From Amantichitinum ursilacus (lineage in GTDB: Bacteria > Pseudomonadota > Gammaproteobacteria > Burkholderiales > Chitinibacteraceae), in the NCBI RefSeq assembly GCF_001294205.1, contig NZ_LAQT01000002.1, forward strand, positions 124,001-188,000: DNA of 64,000 bases, in the 5' to 3' direction. Made by a program: the position numbers and the translations under genes. The notes under the pieces are model-generated. The model saw nothing but the letters and a program-made list of their open reading frames with translations, made no database searches and was not told where the DNA came from. Positions 1 through 8,416 of this stretch are shown here, piece by piece (the stretch's first letter is position 1; each line of letters begins with the position of its first letter).

Positions 1-819
1 GCGCCGCAGCTGTATCGCCAGCTCGGTTGTCATGTCATCGAACTGTTTTGCGAGGTGGATGGGCATTTCCCTAATCACCATCCCGATCCGCAAGTGGCGG
101 CCAATCTGGTTGATCTGCAAGCGGCCGTGGCGGCGCATAACGCCGATGTCGGCCTGGCGTTTGATGGCGATGGCGACCGCCTGGGCGTGGTCACCCGATC
201 CGGCCGCACCGTGCCGGGGGATCGCATTTTGATGCTGTTTGCCGCCGATTGCCTGAAAGCGCAGCCGGGTGGCCACGTGCTGTACGACGTTAAATCGTCA
301 CGCGCGGTGTCGGCATGGGTGGAAGAACTGGGTGGCACCAGCGAAGCCATCGCCACCGGCCACACGCATATGAAAAAACGCCTGAAAGAAACCGGCGCGC
401 TAGTGGCGGGTGAATTGTCCGGCCATCTGGCCTTCGGGCAATGGAAGTTTGATGACGGCCTGTACGCCGGTGCGCGCATCGCCCGCATGATTGCCGGCGG
501 TGTTGATCTGGACCAGTTGCTGGACGATATGCCGCAATACCAGTCGTCGCCCGAAGTGCAGGTGCACGTGGATGAAGATGGCCACAGCGTGGTGCGCCGC
601 ATTGCCACCACGGCGCAGTTTCCCACTGCTAAAGAAATCATCACCATCGATGGTTTACGTATCGAATATGCGGACGGCTTTGGCCTGATCCGCGCCTCCA
701 ACACCACGCCAGTGCTGACGTTGCGGTTTGAAGCCGAAACGCCCGAAGCGCTGGCGCGGATCCGTAATGAAATCAAAGCTGCCATCGCTCCGCTGCAATG
801 GCCCGAGGACGCCGCATGA
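1..819 (+). CDS. Phosphomannomutase/phosphoglucomutase, C-terminal part (5' end outside window)
   Basis: The frame is open from base 1, so the N-terminal domain with the catalytic phosphoserine loop lies upstream. What is visible is typical of the alpha-D-phosphohexomutase superfamily: FPNHHPDP (bases 64-87), the Mg2+-binding loop FDGDGDR (about 160-180), the sugar-recognition motif GELSGH (about 409-426) and the phosphate-binding loop RASNTTP in domain 4 (about 691-711). The enzyme interconverts hexose 6- and 1-phosphates (mannose and/or glucose) in the cytoplasm, feeding nucleotide-sugar and surface polysaccharide synthesis. The motifs fit the AlgC/ManB type better than GlmM, which has its own gene at 50.3 kb. 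Substrate preference cannot be read from the sequence. The stop overlaps the nadC start as ATGA. Confidence 0.9.
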   Translation, partial: APQLYRQLGCHVIELFCEVDGHFPNHHPDPQVAANLVDLQAAVAAHNADVGLAFDGDGDRLGVVTRSGRTVPGDRILMLFAADCLKAQPGGHVLYDVKSSRAVSAWVEELGGTSEAIATGHTHMKKRLKETGALVAGELSGHLAFGQWKFDDGLYAGARIARMIAGGVDLDQLLDDMPQYQSSPEVQVHVDEDGHSVVRRIATTAQFPTAKEIITIDGLRIEYADGFGLIRASNTTPVLTLRFEAETPEALARIRNEIKAAIAPLQWPEDAA

Positions 820-1661
820 CCGCTGTTTTGCCCGCTCGCCACATCATCGCCGCACAAGTGGCCGCTACGCTCACCGAAGACGTCGGCGCCGCCGATTACA
901 CCGCCATGCTGATCCCGGCCGACCGCCACGGCAGCGCCGCCGTGGTGGCGCGCGAGGCCGCCGTCATTTGCGGCCAGGCCTGGTTTGAAGAAGCGCTGCA
1001 TCAGGTTAACCTGGCCTGCCAGGTGGCATGGCAGGTGGCCGAGGGCGATACCGTCGCGCCCAATACCGTGCTGTGCACCTTGCAAGGCCCGGCGCGCAGT
1101 CTGCTGACGGCCGAGCGCACCGCGCTTAACTTTCTGCAATTGCTGTCGAGCGTCGCCACCGAAACCCGTCGCTATGCCGAGGTGATCGCTGGTACCCGCG
1201 CCAAGGTGTATGACACGCGCAAAACCTTGCCCGGCCTGCGGCTGGCGCAAAAGTACGCGGTACGCGTGGGCGGGGGTGAAAACCAGCGCATTGGCTTGTA
1301 CGACGGCATTCTGATCAAGGAAAACCACATCATGGCCGCGGGCGGCATCGCCCAGGCGCTGGCGGCCGCACGCGAGATTGCGCCGGCGCATGTCAGCATC
1401 CAGATCGAAGTGGAAAATCTGGACGAGCTGGAGCAAGCGCTGGCCGGCGGTGCGGTGTCGGTGTTGCTGGACAACATGAGCCTGGCCGATATGCGCTCGG
1501 CCGTGGCGCGCGCTGCAGGCAAGGCGGTGCTGGAGGCGTCGGGCGGCATTGACCTTGAACAGATACGCGCGATTGCCGAAACCGGCGTCGACCGGATTTC
1601 GGTGGGCAAGCTGACCAAGGACGTGCGCGCCATCGATTTGTCGATGCGTTTTGCCCTGTAA
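816..1661 (+). CDS. nadC: Nicotinate-nucleotide pyrophosphorylase (carboxylating)
   Basis: Quinolinate phosphoribosyltransferase makes nicotinate mononucleotide from quinolinate and PRPP in de novo NAD synthesis (cytosolic). The 281-residue product has the normal family length. Landmarks are the early TEDVG segment, [10 protein letters not shown] (quinolinate/phosphate binding), GGGENQR followed by LIKENHI, a glutamate-rich EVENLDE strand, and the C-terminal EASGGI and GVDRISVG segments that hold the phosphoribosyl group at the end of the barrel. The ATG at 816 overlaps the preceding stop by 4 bp, which implies translational coupling; an upstream in-frame start at 798 would lie inside the mutase gene and is less likely. 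nadA and nadB are not in the window. Confidence 0.95.
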   Translation: MTAVLPARHIIAAQVAATLTEDVGAADYTAMLIPADRHGSAAVVAREAAVICGQAWFEEALHQVNLACQVAWQVAEGDTVAPNTVLCTLQGPARSLLTAERTALNFLQLLSSVATETRRYAEVIAGTRAKVYDTRKTLPGLRLAQKYAVRVGGGENQRIGLYDGILIKENHIMAAGGIAQALAAAREIAPAHVSIQIEVENLDELEQALAGGAVSVLLDNMSLADMRSAVARAAGKAVLEASGGIDLEQIRAIAETGVDRISVGKLTKDVRAIDLSMRFAL

Positions 1662-1794
1662 GCCACGCGCGGCGTACGGCGGTCACATCGTGATATGAAA
1701 TCGGCGGGTGGATGGTTTAGGCTCAAGGCGGAATCGCAATTCCATGTTTTGCCCAAAGACCATAAAACCAGAAACCCAAAGAGGACATACCAGG

Positions 1795-2808
1795 ATGGAG
1801 ACCCGGCAACAGATGCAAGTCGATCATGAATGGCGCCGCTGGCTAGCGGAAAACCTGATTCTGGGCAGCAACCCTGCCGAGCTGGTGGGCATCATGATCC
1901 ACGCGGGCGTCGACCCCGAAACCGCGCGCGCGGAAATTGATCAGGCTTTGGCCAGCCCTTATCTGGCGGGCGCACAGCGTTTAAAGAATCGTCTGGCCAA
2001 GCGCGAATGGATATTGAATAGCCAGCGCCAACTTAATCGCCAACGCCCGGCAGAAATTCCACGGCGGCACCAATTAAGCACCGATGAATTCTTTAACGAT
2101 TTCTATACCACCGGCCGCCCGGTGATCATTACCGGCATGATGGACAATTGGCCGGCCATGCAGAAATGGAATCTCGATTATTTTGCCGAGCGCGCCGGCG
2201 ACAAAATGGTGGAAGTGCAAGGCGCGCGCGAAACCGATGCGCAGTATGAAATCAACAAGTTGCAGCACAAGCAGACCATGCGCTTTGCCGATTATCTCAA
2301 TCAGGTCAAACACGCCGGCCGCACCAATGATTTCTATATGACGGCCAATAACACCAGCCAGAACCGGCGCGAGCTGGCGGTGCTGTGGCAAGACATCGTA
2401 CAGATCCCCGAATACCTGAATACCCGCAGCGCCGATCAGGGCTTTTTATGGATCGGCCCGGCGGGCACCATTACGCCGTTCCACCATGATCTGACCAATA
2501 ACTTTATGGCGCAGGTGATTGGCCGCAAACACGTGTTGCTGATGCCCGCGTGTGAATTGCCCGCCGTATACAATCACGAACACTGTTTTACCCATGTCGA
2601 TGGCCGCGATATTGATTACAACCGCTATCCCTTGATGCGCGGCGCGCAAGTGCTGGAATGCACGCTGAATCCGGGCGAGATTCTGTTTTTGCCCGTGGGT
2701 TGCTGGCATTTTGTAGAAGGGCTGGATATTTCGGTCACCGTGTCTTTTATCAACTTTAAATGGGATAACGACTTCACCAGCTTTTATCCCGAACAAAAAG
2801 CGTTTTAA
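1795..2808 (+). CDS. Cupin-like (JmjC/FIH-type) Fe(II)/2-oxoglutarate-dependent oxygenase-like protein
   Basis: A 337-residue soluble protein. Residues from about 75 onward look like the cupin_8/JmjC fold: an entry strand like that of factor-inhibiting-HIF relatives (FYTTGRPVIITGMMDNWPA), a metal site HHD giving H230-x-D232, and a distal H305 in CWHFVEGL, followed by the SVTVSF strand. Together these form a plausible HxD...H Fe(II) facial triad. The N-terminal 70 residues are helical and unassigned. Such proteins hydroxylate amino-acid side chains or small molecules, but the substrate here is unknown. The start was chosen at ATG 1795 because GAGG stands 10 bp upstream; a longer frame opens at 1708 without support. 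It sits 10 bp before a LysE exporter gene, so the two are probably co-transcribed. Confidence 0.8.
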   Translation: METRQQMQVDHEWRRWLAENLILGSNPAELVGIMIHAGVDPETARAEIDQALASPYLAGAQRLKNRLAKREWILNSQRQLNRQRPAEIPRRHQLSTDEFFNDFYTTGRPVIITGMMDNWPAMQKWNLDYFAERAGDKMVEVQGARETDAQYEINKLQHKQTMRFADYLNQVKHAGRTNDFYMTANNTSQNRRELAVLWQDIVQIPEYLNTRSADQGFLWIGPAGTITPFHHDLTNNFMAQVIGRKHVLLMPACELPAVYNHEHCFTHVDGRDIDYNRYPLMRGAQVLECTLNPGEILFLPVGCWHFVEGLDISVTVSFINFKWDNDFTSFYPEQKAF

Positions 2809-2817
2809 GGCTCCGTT

Positions 2818-3447
2818 ATGTTGCTTGATCCCACCCAGCTGTATGGCTTTCTGGCCGCCGCCCTGTTGATTACGCTGTCGCCCGGCCCCGATAACCTGAT
2901 GGTGTTGGGGATGGGCATGGCGCGCGGGCGTAAACAGGGCATTGCGTTTGGCCTGGGCTGCGCGCTGGGCTGTCTGTTTCATACCGCCCTGGCCACGCTG
3001 GGTATCAGCGCGCTGATCGCGGCATCGCCGTTGGCGTTTACCGTATTTAAAGTGGCGGGTGGCTTGTGGTTGATCTGGTTGGGTATTCAAGCCTGGCGTA
3101 GCCGCGGTGGCGCGCATGCGGCGGCGCATGCCACCACCGAATCGCCATGGCGCTTGTTTGGCAAAGGCATGTTGGCCAATGCCATCAATCCCAAGGTGGT
3201 GCTGTTTTTTCTGGCGTTTCTGCCGCAGTTTGTGATTACCGCGCACGGCCAGGTGGCGTGGCAAACCGCACAATTGGGTTTGCTGTTTACGCTACAGGCG
3301 TGTGTGGTGTTTGGCGCGCTCGGATTTTTCTCGGGCGCGGTGGGGCAGTGGATTAACCGGCGGCCGCGCGCGGGGTTGTGGCTGGATCGCATCGCGGGCA
3401 CCATTTTTCTGGGTCTGGGCGTGCGTTTGCTGGTTAGCCGCAGCTGA
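2818..3447 (+). CDS. LysE/RhtB family amino-acid exporter
   Basis: A 209-residue inner-membrane protein with about six hydrophobic helices. The N-terminal SPGPDNLMVLGMGMARG segment is the LysE/RhtB signature, and the second half carries NAINPKVVLFFLAFLPQF, another family hallmark. Members export amino acids or homoserine-lactone-like metabolites; the substrate cannot be assigned. It starts 9 bp after the oxygenase-like gene, which suggests an operon. A speculative reading is that the exporter removes the oxygenase product or its precursor. Confidence 0.88.
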   Translation: MLLDPTQLYGFLAAALLITLSPGPDNLMVLGMGMARGRKQGIAFGLGCALGCLFHTALATLGISALIAASPLAFTVFKVAGGLWLIWLGIQAWRSRGGAHAAAHATTESPWRLFGKGMLANAINPKVVLFFLAFLPQFVITAHGQVAWQTAQLGLLFTLQACVVFGALGFFSGAVGQWINRRPRAGLWLDRIAGTIFLGLGVRLLVSRS

Positions 3448-3461
3448 GCTGACTGTAAAGC

Positions 3462-3491
3462 GTGGCTTGCGGCGGCCCTGTCGCAAGCCAC
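3462..3491. terminator. Hairpin after the LysE-family gene
   Basis: Perfect 10-bp inverted repeat: GTGGCTTGCG at 3462-3471 and CGCAAGCCAC at 3482-3491, with a 10-nt loop. There is no T-run behind it, so it may be a Rho-assisted end point or an mRNA-stabilising structure rather than a canonical terminator. Confidence 0.45.
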
Positions 3492-3507
3492 AGCCAGATG
3501 TCCGTCA

Positions 3508-3537
3508 TTGACGCCCAAGCCGCGATTGGGCTAAGGT
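3508..3537 (+). promoter_or_regulatory. Candidate sigma-70 promoter for xseB-ispA-dxs
   Basis: TTGACG (3508-3513), an 18-bp spacer, then TAAGGT (3532-3537), about 28 bp before the xseB start. The -35 matches 5 of 6 consensus bases; the -10 is weak. Confidence 0.45.
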
Positions 3538-3564
3538 CGCGGGATTTTCCGCACGGTTTCCACC

Positions 3565-3804
3565 ATGTCCAAAACCGTCAAACAGCCCGAGAATTTTGAA
3601 GCCGGGTATGCCGAACTCGAAACCCTGATTGCCCAGCTGGAATCAGGCAATCTGTCGCTCGATGCCGCACTGGCTGCGTATCAGCGTGGCCAGGGCCTGT
3701 TGCAATATTGCGAAGGCAAGCTGGCAGATGCTGAACGTCAGCTGAAAGTGCTGGAGGGCGAACGCTTGCAGCCACTCAATCCCGATACCGGGGATGTGGC
3801 ATGA
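3565..3804 (+). CDS. xseB: Exodeoxyribonuclease VII small subunit
   Basis: A 79-residue protein. The pattern FEAGYAELETLIAQLESG, followed by LSLDAALAAYQRGQGLLQYC and a helical AERQLKVLEG end, is diagnostic of XseB, the small helical subunit that coats the XseA nuclease in the cytoplasm. XseA is not in the window. The gene precedes ispA with a 4-bp ATGA overlap, the xseB-ispA-dxs order common in proteobacteria, so it is probably translationally coupled. Confidence 0.95.
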   Translation: MSKTVKQPENFEAGYAELETLIAQLESGNLSLDAALAAYQRGQGLLQYCEGKLADAERQLKVLEGERLQPLNPDTGDVA

Positions 3805-4691
3805 GCGATTTCAAACTCTGGATGAGCCAGACCCAAGCCAGCATGGAAGACGTGCTGGCGCAACTGCTGCCTGCCGCGCACCACGTGCCGTCGCGTCTGC
3901 ATGATGCGATGCGCTATGCCGTGCTCGATGGCGGCAAACGCGTGCGTCCGTTGCTGGTGTTTGCGGCGGGCGAACTGGTTAACGCCGACGTCGCCTGTAT
4001 GCAGCGCGCCGCCGCGGCGGTAGAGATGATCCACGCGTATTCGTTGGTGCATGACGATATGCCGCCGATGGACAACGACAGCCTGCGGCGCGGCAAACCT
4101 ACCGTGCACGTTAAATACGACGAAGCCACCGCGCTGCTGGTGGGCGATGCCCTGCAAGCGCTGGCGTTCGAAGTACTGGCTGGCGCGCCGCTGCAGGGCC
4201 GTCCGCAAGAATTGGTGCAGATGCTGCAATTGCTGGCGCGCGCCGCCGGTAGCCAGGGCATGTGCGGCGGCCAGGGCATTGATCTGTACGGCGTCGGCCA
4301 GGCCTATACGCTGCCGCAGCTGGAGATGATGCACATCCTTAAAACCGGTGCGCTGATCCGCGCCAGCGTATTGCTGGGCGCGGGCTGTGGCGATGCCTTG
4401 AGCGATGCGCAGCGCCAGCAGCTCGATCATTTTGCCAAGTGCATGGGCCTGGCGTTTCAGGTGGTGGATGACGTGCTGGATGAAGAAGCCGACACCGCCA
4501 CGCTGGGTAAAACCGCTGGCAAAGATGCCGCCAATCACAAGCCTACCTATGTGTCTTTGCTGGGCCTGAAAGGCGCCAAAGAAAAAGCGGCCGAATTGCT
4601 GGCCGAAGCACGCGCCGCGCTTGCACCGTTTGGTGAACGCGGACAGCGTCTGCAGCAACTGGCCGACTATATTGTCGACCGCCGCCACTAA
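3801..4691 (+). CDS. ispA: (2E,6E)-farnesyl diphosphate synthase (polyprenyl synthetase family)
   Basis: A 296-residue cytosolic prenyltransferase that condenses isopentenyl diphosphate with allylic diphosphates to give farnesyl diphosphate. The first aspartate-rich motif DDMPPMDND begins at D85 and the second, DDVLDEEAD, at D223; KRVRPLL, GGQGIDL and the lysine-containing GKTAGKD segment are also present. The spacing in the first motif (two residues between the aspartate pairs) is that of bacterial type II farnesyl synthases. It overlaps xseB by 4 bp and is followed 11 bp later by dxs, linking early and middle isoprenoid synthesis. The product could feed ubiquinone, undecaprenyl phosphate and the squalene pathway suggested by hpnC at 36.4 kb. 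Confidence 0.95.
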   Translation: MSDFKLWMSQTQASMEDVLAQLLPAAHHVPSRLHDAMRYAVLDGGKRVRPLLVFAAGELVNADVACMQRAAAAVEMIHAYSLVHDDMPPMDNDSLRRGKPTVHVKYDEATALLVGDALQALAFEVLAGAPLQGRPQELVQMLQLLARAAGSQGMCGGQGIDLYGVGQAYTLPQLEMMHILKTGALIRASVLLGAGCGDALSDAQRQQLDHFAKCMGLAFQVVDDVLDEEADTATLGKTAGKDAANHKPTYVSLLGLKGAKEKAAELLAEARAALAPFGERGQRLQQLADYIVDRRH

Positions 4692-4702
4692 AAGAACGCT
4701 CC

Positions 4703-6550
4703 ATGACCAGTTTGCTTGATCAAATCAATCTGCCGGCCGATTTGCGCCGGCTGAACAAAGACGACCTGCCGCAGGTGGCCAGCGAGCTGCGCCAGTATCT
4801 GCTCGACTCGATCAGCAGCACGGGCGGGCACTTTGCCTCCAACCTCGGCGCGGTCGAACTGACCGTGGCCTTGCATTATGTGTTTGATACCCCGCATGAC
4901 CGCCTGGTGTGGGATGTGGGTCACCAAAGCTATCCGCACAAGATTCTGACTGGCCGCAAAGAGCGCATGAACACTATGCGCAAACAGCATGGCCTGGCCG
5001 GTTTTCCCAAGCGCGAAGAAAGCGAATACGACACCTTTGGCGTGGGCCATTCCAGCACCTCGATCGGCGCGGCGTTGGGGTTTGCCGAAGCGGCCAAACT
5101 TAAAGGCGAACAACGCAAATCGATTGCCGTGATTGGCGATGGCTCGATGACCGCGGGCATGGCGTTTGAGGCGCTCAACAACGCCGGCGAGCGCGATGTT
5201 GACCTGCTGGTGATCCTGAACGACAACGAAATGTCGATCTCGCCCAACGTCGGCGCGCTCAACAGCTATCTGGCGCGGCTGTTGTCGGGCAAGTTCTACA
5301 ACGGTTTTCGCAATGTGTCGGACCGCGTGCTGACCGCCGTGCCGCCGTTGCGCGAGCTGGCCAAACGCAGCGAAGAACACGTTAAAGGCCTGCTGACGCC
5401 GGGCACGCTGTTTGAAGAATTCGGCTTTAACTACATCGGCCCGATTGATGGCCACGATATCGACACGCTGGTTGCGACACTGTCGAATATCAAAAAGCTG
5501 TCGGGTCCGCAGTTTCTGCATGTGGTCACCAAAAAAGGCCAGGGCTACAAGCTGGCCGTGGCCGATCCGGTCAAATATCACGCCGTTAGCCCGTTTACGC
5601 CGGAGAACGGCATGCCGGTGGCCAAGGCGGCCAGCAAGCCGACGTACACGCAGATCTTTGGCGACTGGCTGTGCGATATGGCCGCGCAGGATGATCGCCT
5701 GGTGGGCGTAACGCCGGCCATGCGCGAAGGCTCGGGCCTGGTGCGCTTTGCCGAAGAACATCCCACGCGCTACTTTGATGTCGGCATCGCCGAGCAACAC
5801 GCAGTGACCTTTGCCGCGGGCCTGGCCTGTGAGGGCATGAAGCCGGTGGTGGCGATCTATTCCACCTTCTTGCAACGCGCCTACGACCAATTGATCCATG
5901 ACGTGGCGCTGCAGAATCTGCCGGTGGTGTTTGCGATTGACCGCGCTGGCCTGGTGGGCGCGGATGGTCCGACCCATGCAGGTGCTTACGATTTGTCGTT
6001 TATGCGCTGCATTCCCAACCTGGCCATTCTGGCGCCGGGCGACGAAAACGAATGCCGTCAGATGCTCTACACCGCGTACAAACACGACGGCCCCAGCGCG
6101 GTGCGCTACCCGCGCGGCAGCGGCAACGGCACCCCGATCGAAACCACGATGACGGCGTTGCCATGGGGCAAATCGGACACGCGCCGCGTAGGCAAGAACG
6201 TAGCCATCCTCAGCTTCGGCGCGCGCCTGCCCGCTGCGCTGCAGGCCGGTGAGGCGCTGGATGCCACGGTAGTGAACATGCGCTTTATCAAGCCGCTGGA
6301 CGAAGCCCGCCTGCTGGAGCTGGCCGCCACGCACGATCTACTGGTGACGGTGGAAGACAACGCCATCATGGGCGGCGCGGGCAGCGCAGTGCTCGAAGTG
6401 CTGTCGGCACACCAACTGACCACGCAAACGCTGCTGTTGGGGCTGCCGGATGCCTACGTCGAGCATGGCGAGCAGGGCCAGTTGCTGGCCGATTGCGGAC
6501 TGGACGGGGCTGGGATTGAAGCGGCCATCAAGGCACGATTGGGCGCTTGA
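4703..6550 (+). CDS. dxs: 1-deoxy-D-xylulose-5-phosphate synthase
   Basis: The first enzyme of the MEP pathway: thiamine-diphosphate-dependent condensation of pyruvate with glyceraldehyde 3-phosphate. The 615-residue product has the usual length. Visible landmarks are [17 protein letters not shown], the TPP motif [34 protein letters not shown], the pyrimidine-domain segment [17 protein letters not shown], and [15 protein letters not shown], followed by the C-terminal transketolase domain with [14 protein letters not shown]. It lies 11 bp after ispA in the same operon and ends at a strong terminator. Confidence 0.98.
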   Translation: MTSLLDQINLPADLRRLNKDDLPQVASELRQYLLDSISSTGGHFASNLGAVELTVALHYVFDTPHDRLVWDVGHQSYPHKILTGRKERMNTMRKQHGLAGFPKREESEYDTFGVGHSSTSIGAALGFAEAAKLKGEQRKSIAVIGDGSMTAGMAFEALNNAGERDVDLLVILNDNEMSISPNVGALNSYLARLLSGKFYNGFRNVSDRVLTAVPPLRELAKRSEEHVKGLLTPGTLFEEFGFNYIGPIDGHDIDTLVATLSNIKKLSGPQFLHVVTKKGQGYKLAVADPVKYHAVSPFTPENGMPVAKAASKPTYTQIFGDWLCDMAAQDDRLVGVTPAMREGSGLVRFAEEHPTRYFDVGIAEQHAVTFAAGLACEGMKPVVAIYSTFLQRAYDQLIHDVALQNLPVVFAIDRAGLVGADGPTHAGAYDLSFMRCIPNLAILAPGDENECRQMLYTAYKHDGPSAVRYPRGSGNGTPIETTMTALPWGKSDTRRVGKNVAILSFGARLPAALQAGEALDATVVNMRFIKPLDEARLLELAATHDLLVTVEDNAIMGGAGSAVLEVLSAHQLTTQTLLLGLPDAYVEHGEQGQLLADCGLDGAGIEAAIKARLGA

Positions 6551-6570
6551 TCCGCTGAGACCGGAAGCGA

Positions 6571-6604
6571 AAAGCCAGGCTGGACGACAGCCTGGCTTTT
6601 TTTT
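6571..6604 (+). terminator. Rho-independent terminator of xseB-ispA-dxs
   Basis: GCCAGGCT (6574-6581) pairs with AGCCTGGC (6589-6596) around a 7-nt loop, followed by eight T residues. Confidence 0.92.
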
Positions 6605-6641
6605 ACGCGACTGCCTGACGCAAGACCCGGCGCTCGAAGTC

Positions 6642-6806
6642 GCCGATTCGCGCCACGCGGTTTCAAGACGTCACTTTGGGTGGTGGGTCTAGACCCACCC
6701 TATAACTAACCGTTCTTCACGGGCTTTTCTGTGCGAGCGGGCTGCCAATAGGGTCGGTCGAGACCCACCACTCAAAGCCGCCGATTCGTGCCACGCGGCG
6801 TCAAGC
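6642..6806. repeat. Palindromic REP-like repeat pair, locus A
   Basis: The dxs-proC gap holds a perfect 18-bp palindrome, GGTGGGTCTAGACCCACC (6682-6699), followed by CTAT. About 50 bp on is a decayed copy in inverted orientation (ATAGGGTCGGTCGAGACCCACCA, written in two parts: ATAGGGTCGG and TCGAGACCCACCA, around 6748-6770). The pair is flanked by a 19-bp direct repeat, GCCGATTCG(C/T)GCCACGCGG, at 6642-6660 and 6780-6798, with one mismatch. The same CACTTTGGG-palindrome-CTAT unit recurs near 19.8 kb. No gene was seen here. Confidence 0.8.
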
Positions 6807-6853
6807 CGCCACATCTGGACAAGAACCGCCGCGTGGATTGCGTTGCCTTGTGA

Positions 6854-7645
6854 TCAACCCAACGCCTTAGTGCGCGCCAGCGTGGCGTTGACCGCCTCGA
6901 ACCACGCGTTGCGCATGCCGGCTTTTTCCAGCGCCGCTACGCCTGCGATGGTGGTGCCGCCGGGTGAGCAGACCTGGTCTTTCAGCACGCCCGGATGCTG
7001 CCCGCTATCGCGTACCAGTTGCGCCGAGCCCAACACCGCCTGGCTGATCACGGCATAGGCCTGGGCGCGTGGCATGCCGTTTTGCACGGCGGCGTCGGCC
7101 ATGGCTTCGATCATCATGTAAACCCACGCGGGCGACGAGCCGGCAATGGCCGAGAACACATCAAACTGGCCTTCAGCGATCCAGACCGCGCGGCCGAAGC
7201 TTTCGAACACGGCGGTGACGTCGCTGCGGCGCGCTTCGGGCAGGCCCGCGCTGCCACACAGCGCGCTCATGCCCGCGCCGACGCTGGCGGGCGTATTGGG
7301 CATGCTGCGCACAATATGCGTTTGCGTACCGATATGTGATTGCACGCGCGCAATCGTGTAACCCACCGCCACCGTCACCAGCGTATGCCGCGCCTGCAGT
7401 GGCGGGGCCAGCGTGGCCAGCATGGCGTCGTAGCCTTGTGGCTTGACCGCCAGCACCAGCACATCGGCGCGCGCCGCCAGATCTTCCAGCGATTGCGCAA
7501 TCTGCAAGCCATAGCGCGTTTGCAGATCGGTCAGTTTGCCCATGGACCGGTTAAAGCCGTGGATTTGCCAGTCGGGATGGCTGCTGTGCAAACCGGCGAT
7601 CATGGCGCTGGCCATGTTGCCGGTGCCGATAAAACCGATGTTCAT
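6854..7645 (-). CDS. proC: Pyrroline-5-carboxylate reductase
   Basis: The last step of proline synthesis: NAD(P)H-dependent reduction of 1-pyrroline-5-carboxylate (cytosolic, oligomeric). The 263-residue product begins MNIGFIGTGNMASAMIAGL, a GxGxxA/G Rossmann loop right at the N-terminus as expected. It continues with VLAVKPQ, VRSMPNTPASVGAGM and the C-terminal family signature region SSPAWVYMMIEAMADAAV and CSPGGTTIAG. The start at 7645 was chosen over a 24-codon longer frame because the Rossmann strand must begin there. It is monocistronic and converges on the dxs terminator; its upstream side is the gene-free DnaA-box-like region. Confidence 0.96.
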   Translation of the reverse strand: MNIGFIGTGNMASAMIAGLHSSHPDWQIHGFNRSMGKLTDLQTRYGLQIAQSLEDLAARADVLVLAVKPQGYDAMLATLAPPLQARHTLVTVAVGYTIARVQSHIGTQTHIVRSMPNTPASVGAGMSALCGSAGLPEARRSDVTAVFESFGRAVWIAEGQFDVFSAIAGSSPAWVYMMIEAMADAAVQNGMPRAQAYAVISQAVLGSAQLVRDSGQHPGVLKDQVCSPGGTTIAGVAALEKAGMRNAWFEAVNATLARTKALG

Positions 7646-8345
7646 GCGGGGCTCCGGAAAACGTCGAAACCGGCATCTTACCCAAGCGCTCAAAATGGCG
7701 CGCTGCGGGTTTTCCACAGTACGTTCGTTCTATATTCGGCGCGGGTTGCAGCCCGATCCGGTTATCCACCCACAAGCATGCACAAGCATGTGTACGGGCT
7801 GTGGACAAGCCCGTCAGAACGCTGATCCGATAGCGTTTTTTTGGGTCGCCTGTTTTTTGAACGATGGGCCCGGATCGGGCGTTATCGGTCGCAAATGGGG
7901 ATAAAACGGCCGCATAAGCGCCGGCGCCACCGCCGGTGTGGGGAAAACCCACGTTTATCCACGCTGGCAACCGCACAAGGGTGTGTGCCGCCTGTGGATA
8001 CGCCCGCTAACTGCCTGATGCGACGGGTTTAATTGGCGTTGCCTAAATTTTGGGCATGGCTCGCGGCTTTCTCACACTGGCGCAGGGTCGGGGTGTGTAG
8101 AGGCTGTGGACAAGCCAGCTAAGTCACCGGCCCGCCTGGGTTTTTTTGCGCTGCCTGTTTTTTAGGCGGATGGCGTCTGTCCACGCGGGTCGCCAAGCGG
8201 CGGTCGGAAAGTCGCGGTGGTTATCCCCGTTTATCCACCTGCTTGTTGCAACAAGTCTGTGTGAGGCTTGTGGATAGCCGGGGTAAAGCCTTGTTTGCAT
8301 AAGGGTTTTAGACACTGCCTAAAACACGGGCAGCGTAAAAGCGGA

Positions 8346-8351
8346 TATAAT
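8346..8351 (+). promoter_or_regulatory. trhP: -10 element of the trhP promoter
   Basis: Perfect TATAAT 66 bp before the trhP ATG. No good -35 hexamer is visible at 16-18 bp upstream, so an activator or an unusual -35 may be used. Confidence 0.5.
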
Positions 8352-8369
8352 CGCGGCCATTACACCTTC

Positions 8370-8403
8370 GCCCCGCAGCGCCACCGAGCGGGGCTTTGCT
8401 TTT
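8370..8403 (+). terminator. Terminator-like hairpin in the trhP leader
   Basis: GCCCCGC (8370-8376) pairs with GCGGGGC (8388-8394), followed by TTTGCTTTT. It lies between the TATAAT box and the trhP start, so it would sit in the first 45 nt of the transcript. It could be an attenuator or just a leader structure. Confidence 0.5.
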
Positions 8404-8416
8404 GCTGGATACCGCC

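Larger units (their letters stand above)
7646..8416. other. Gene-free region with clustered DnaA-box-like 9-mers in four repeated 47-bp elements
   Basis: No convincing gene lies between proC and trhP. Three elements at 7762-7808, 7955-8001 and 8231-8277 align without gaps as TTATCCACS, 11 nt, ACAAG, 2 nt, TGTGT, 6 nt, TGTGGAYAN. A fourth at 8067-8113 keeps TGTGT and TGTGGACAA but has a degraded left box. The outer 9-mers are inverted DnaA-box-like sites (consensus TTATCCACA), one mismatch each. Further sites are TTTTCCACA (7710-7718), TGGGGATAA (7896-7904) and TTATCCCCG (8221-8229). Around the first and fourth elements, TGTGGACAA (7800, 8105), a T7 run (7836, 8141) and GCCTGTTTTTT (7848, 8153) all recur at exactly 305 bp. 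Confidence 0.85.

Noticed and set aside
6642-6806. Insertion sequence at locus A
   Set aside because: Too short for a transposase and no terminal inverted repeat longer than the palindromes; better described as a REP/MITE-like doublet.
7340-7976. Open frames of 122-161 codons around the proC start and the DnaA-box region
   Set aside because: They overlap proC or the repeated elements, lack ribosome-binding sites and show no protein-like pattern.
7646-8416. Calling the DnaA-box region the chromosomal origin oriC
   Set aside because: No dnaA, dnaN, gyrB, parAB or rpmH nearby, and GC skew could not be computed. Reported only as an origin-like or titration-like candidate.
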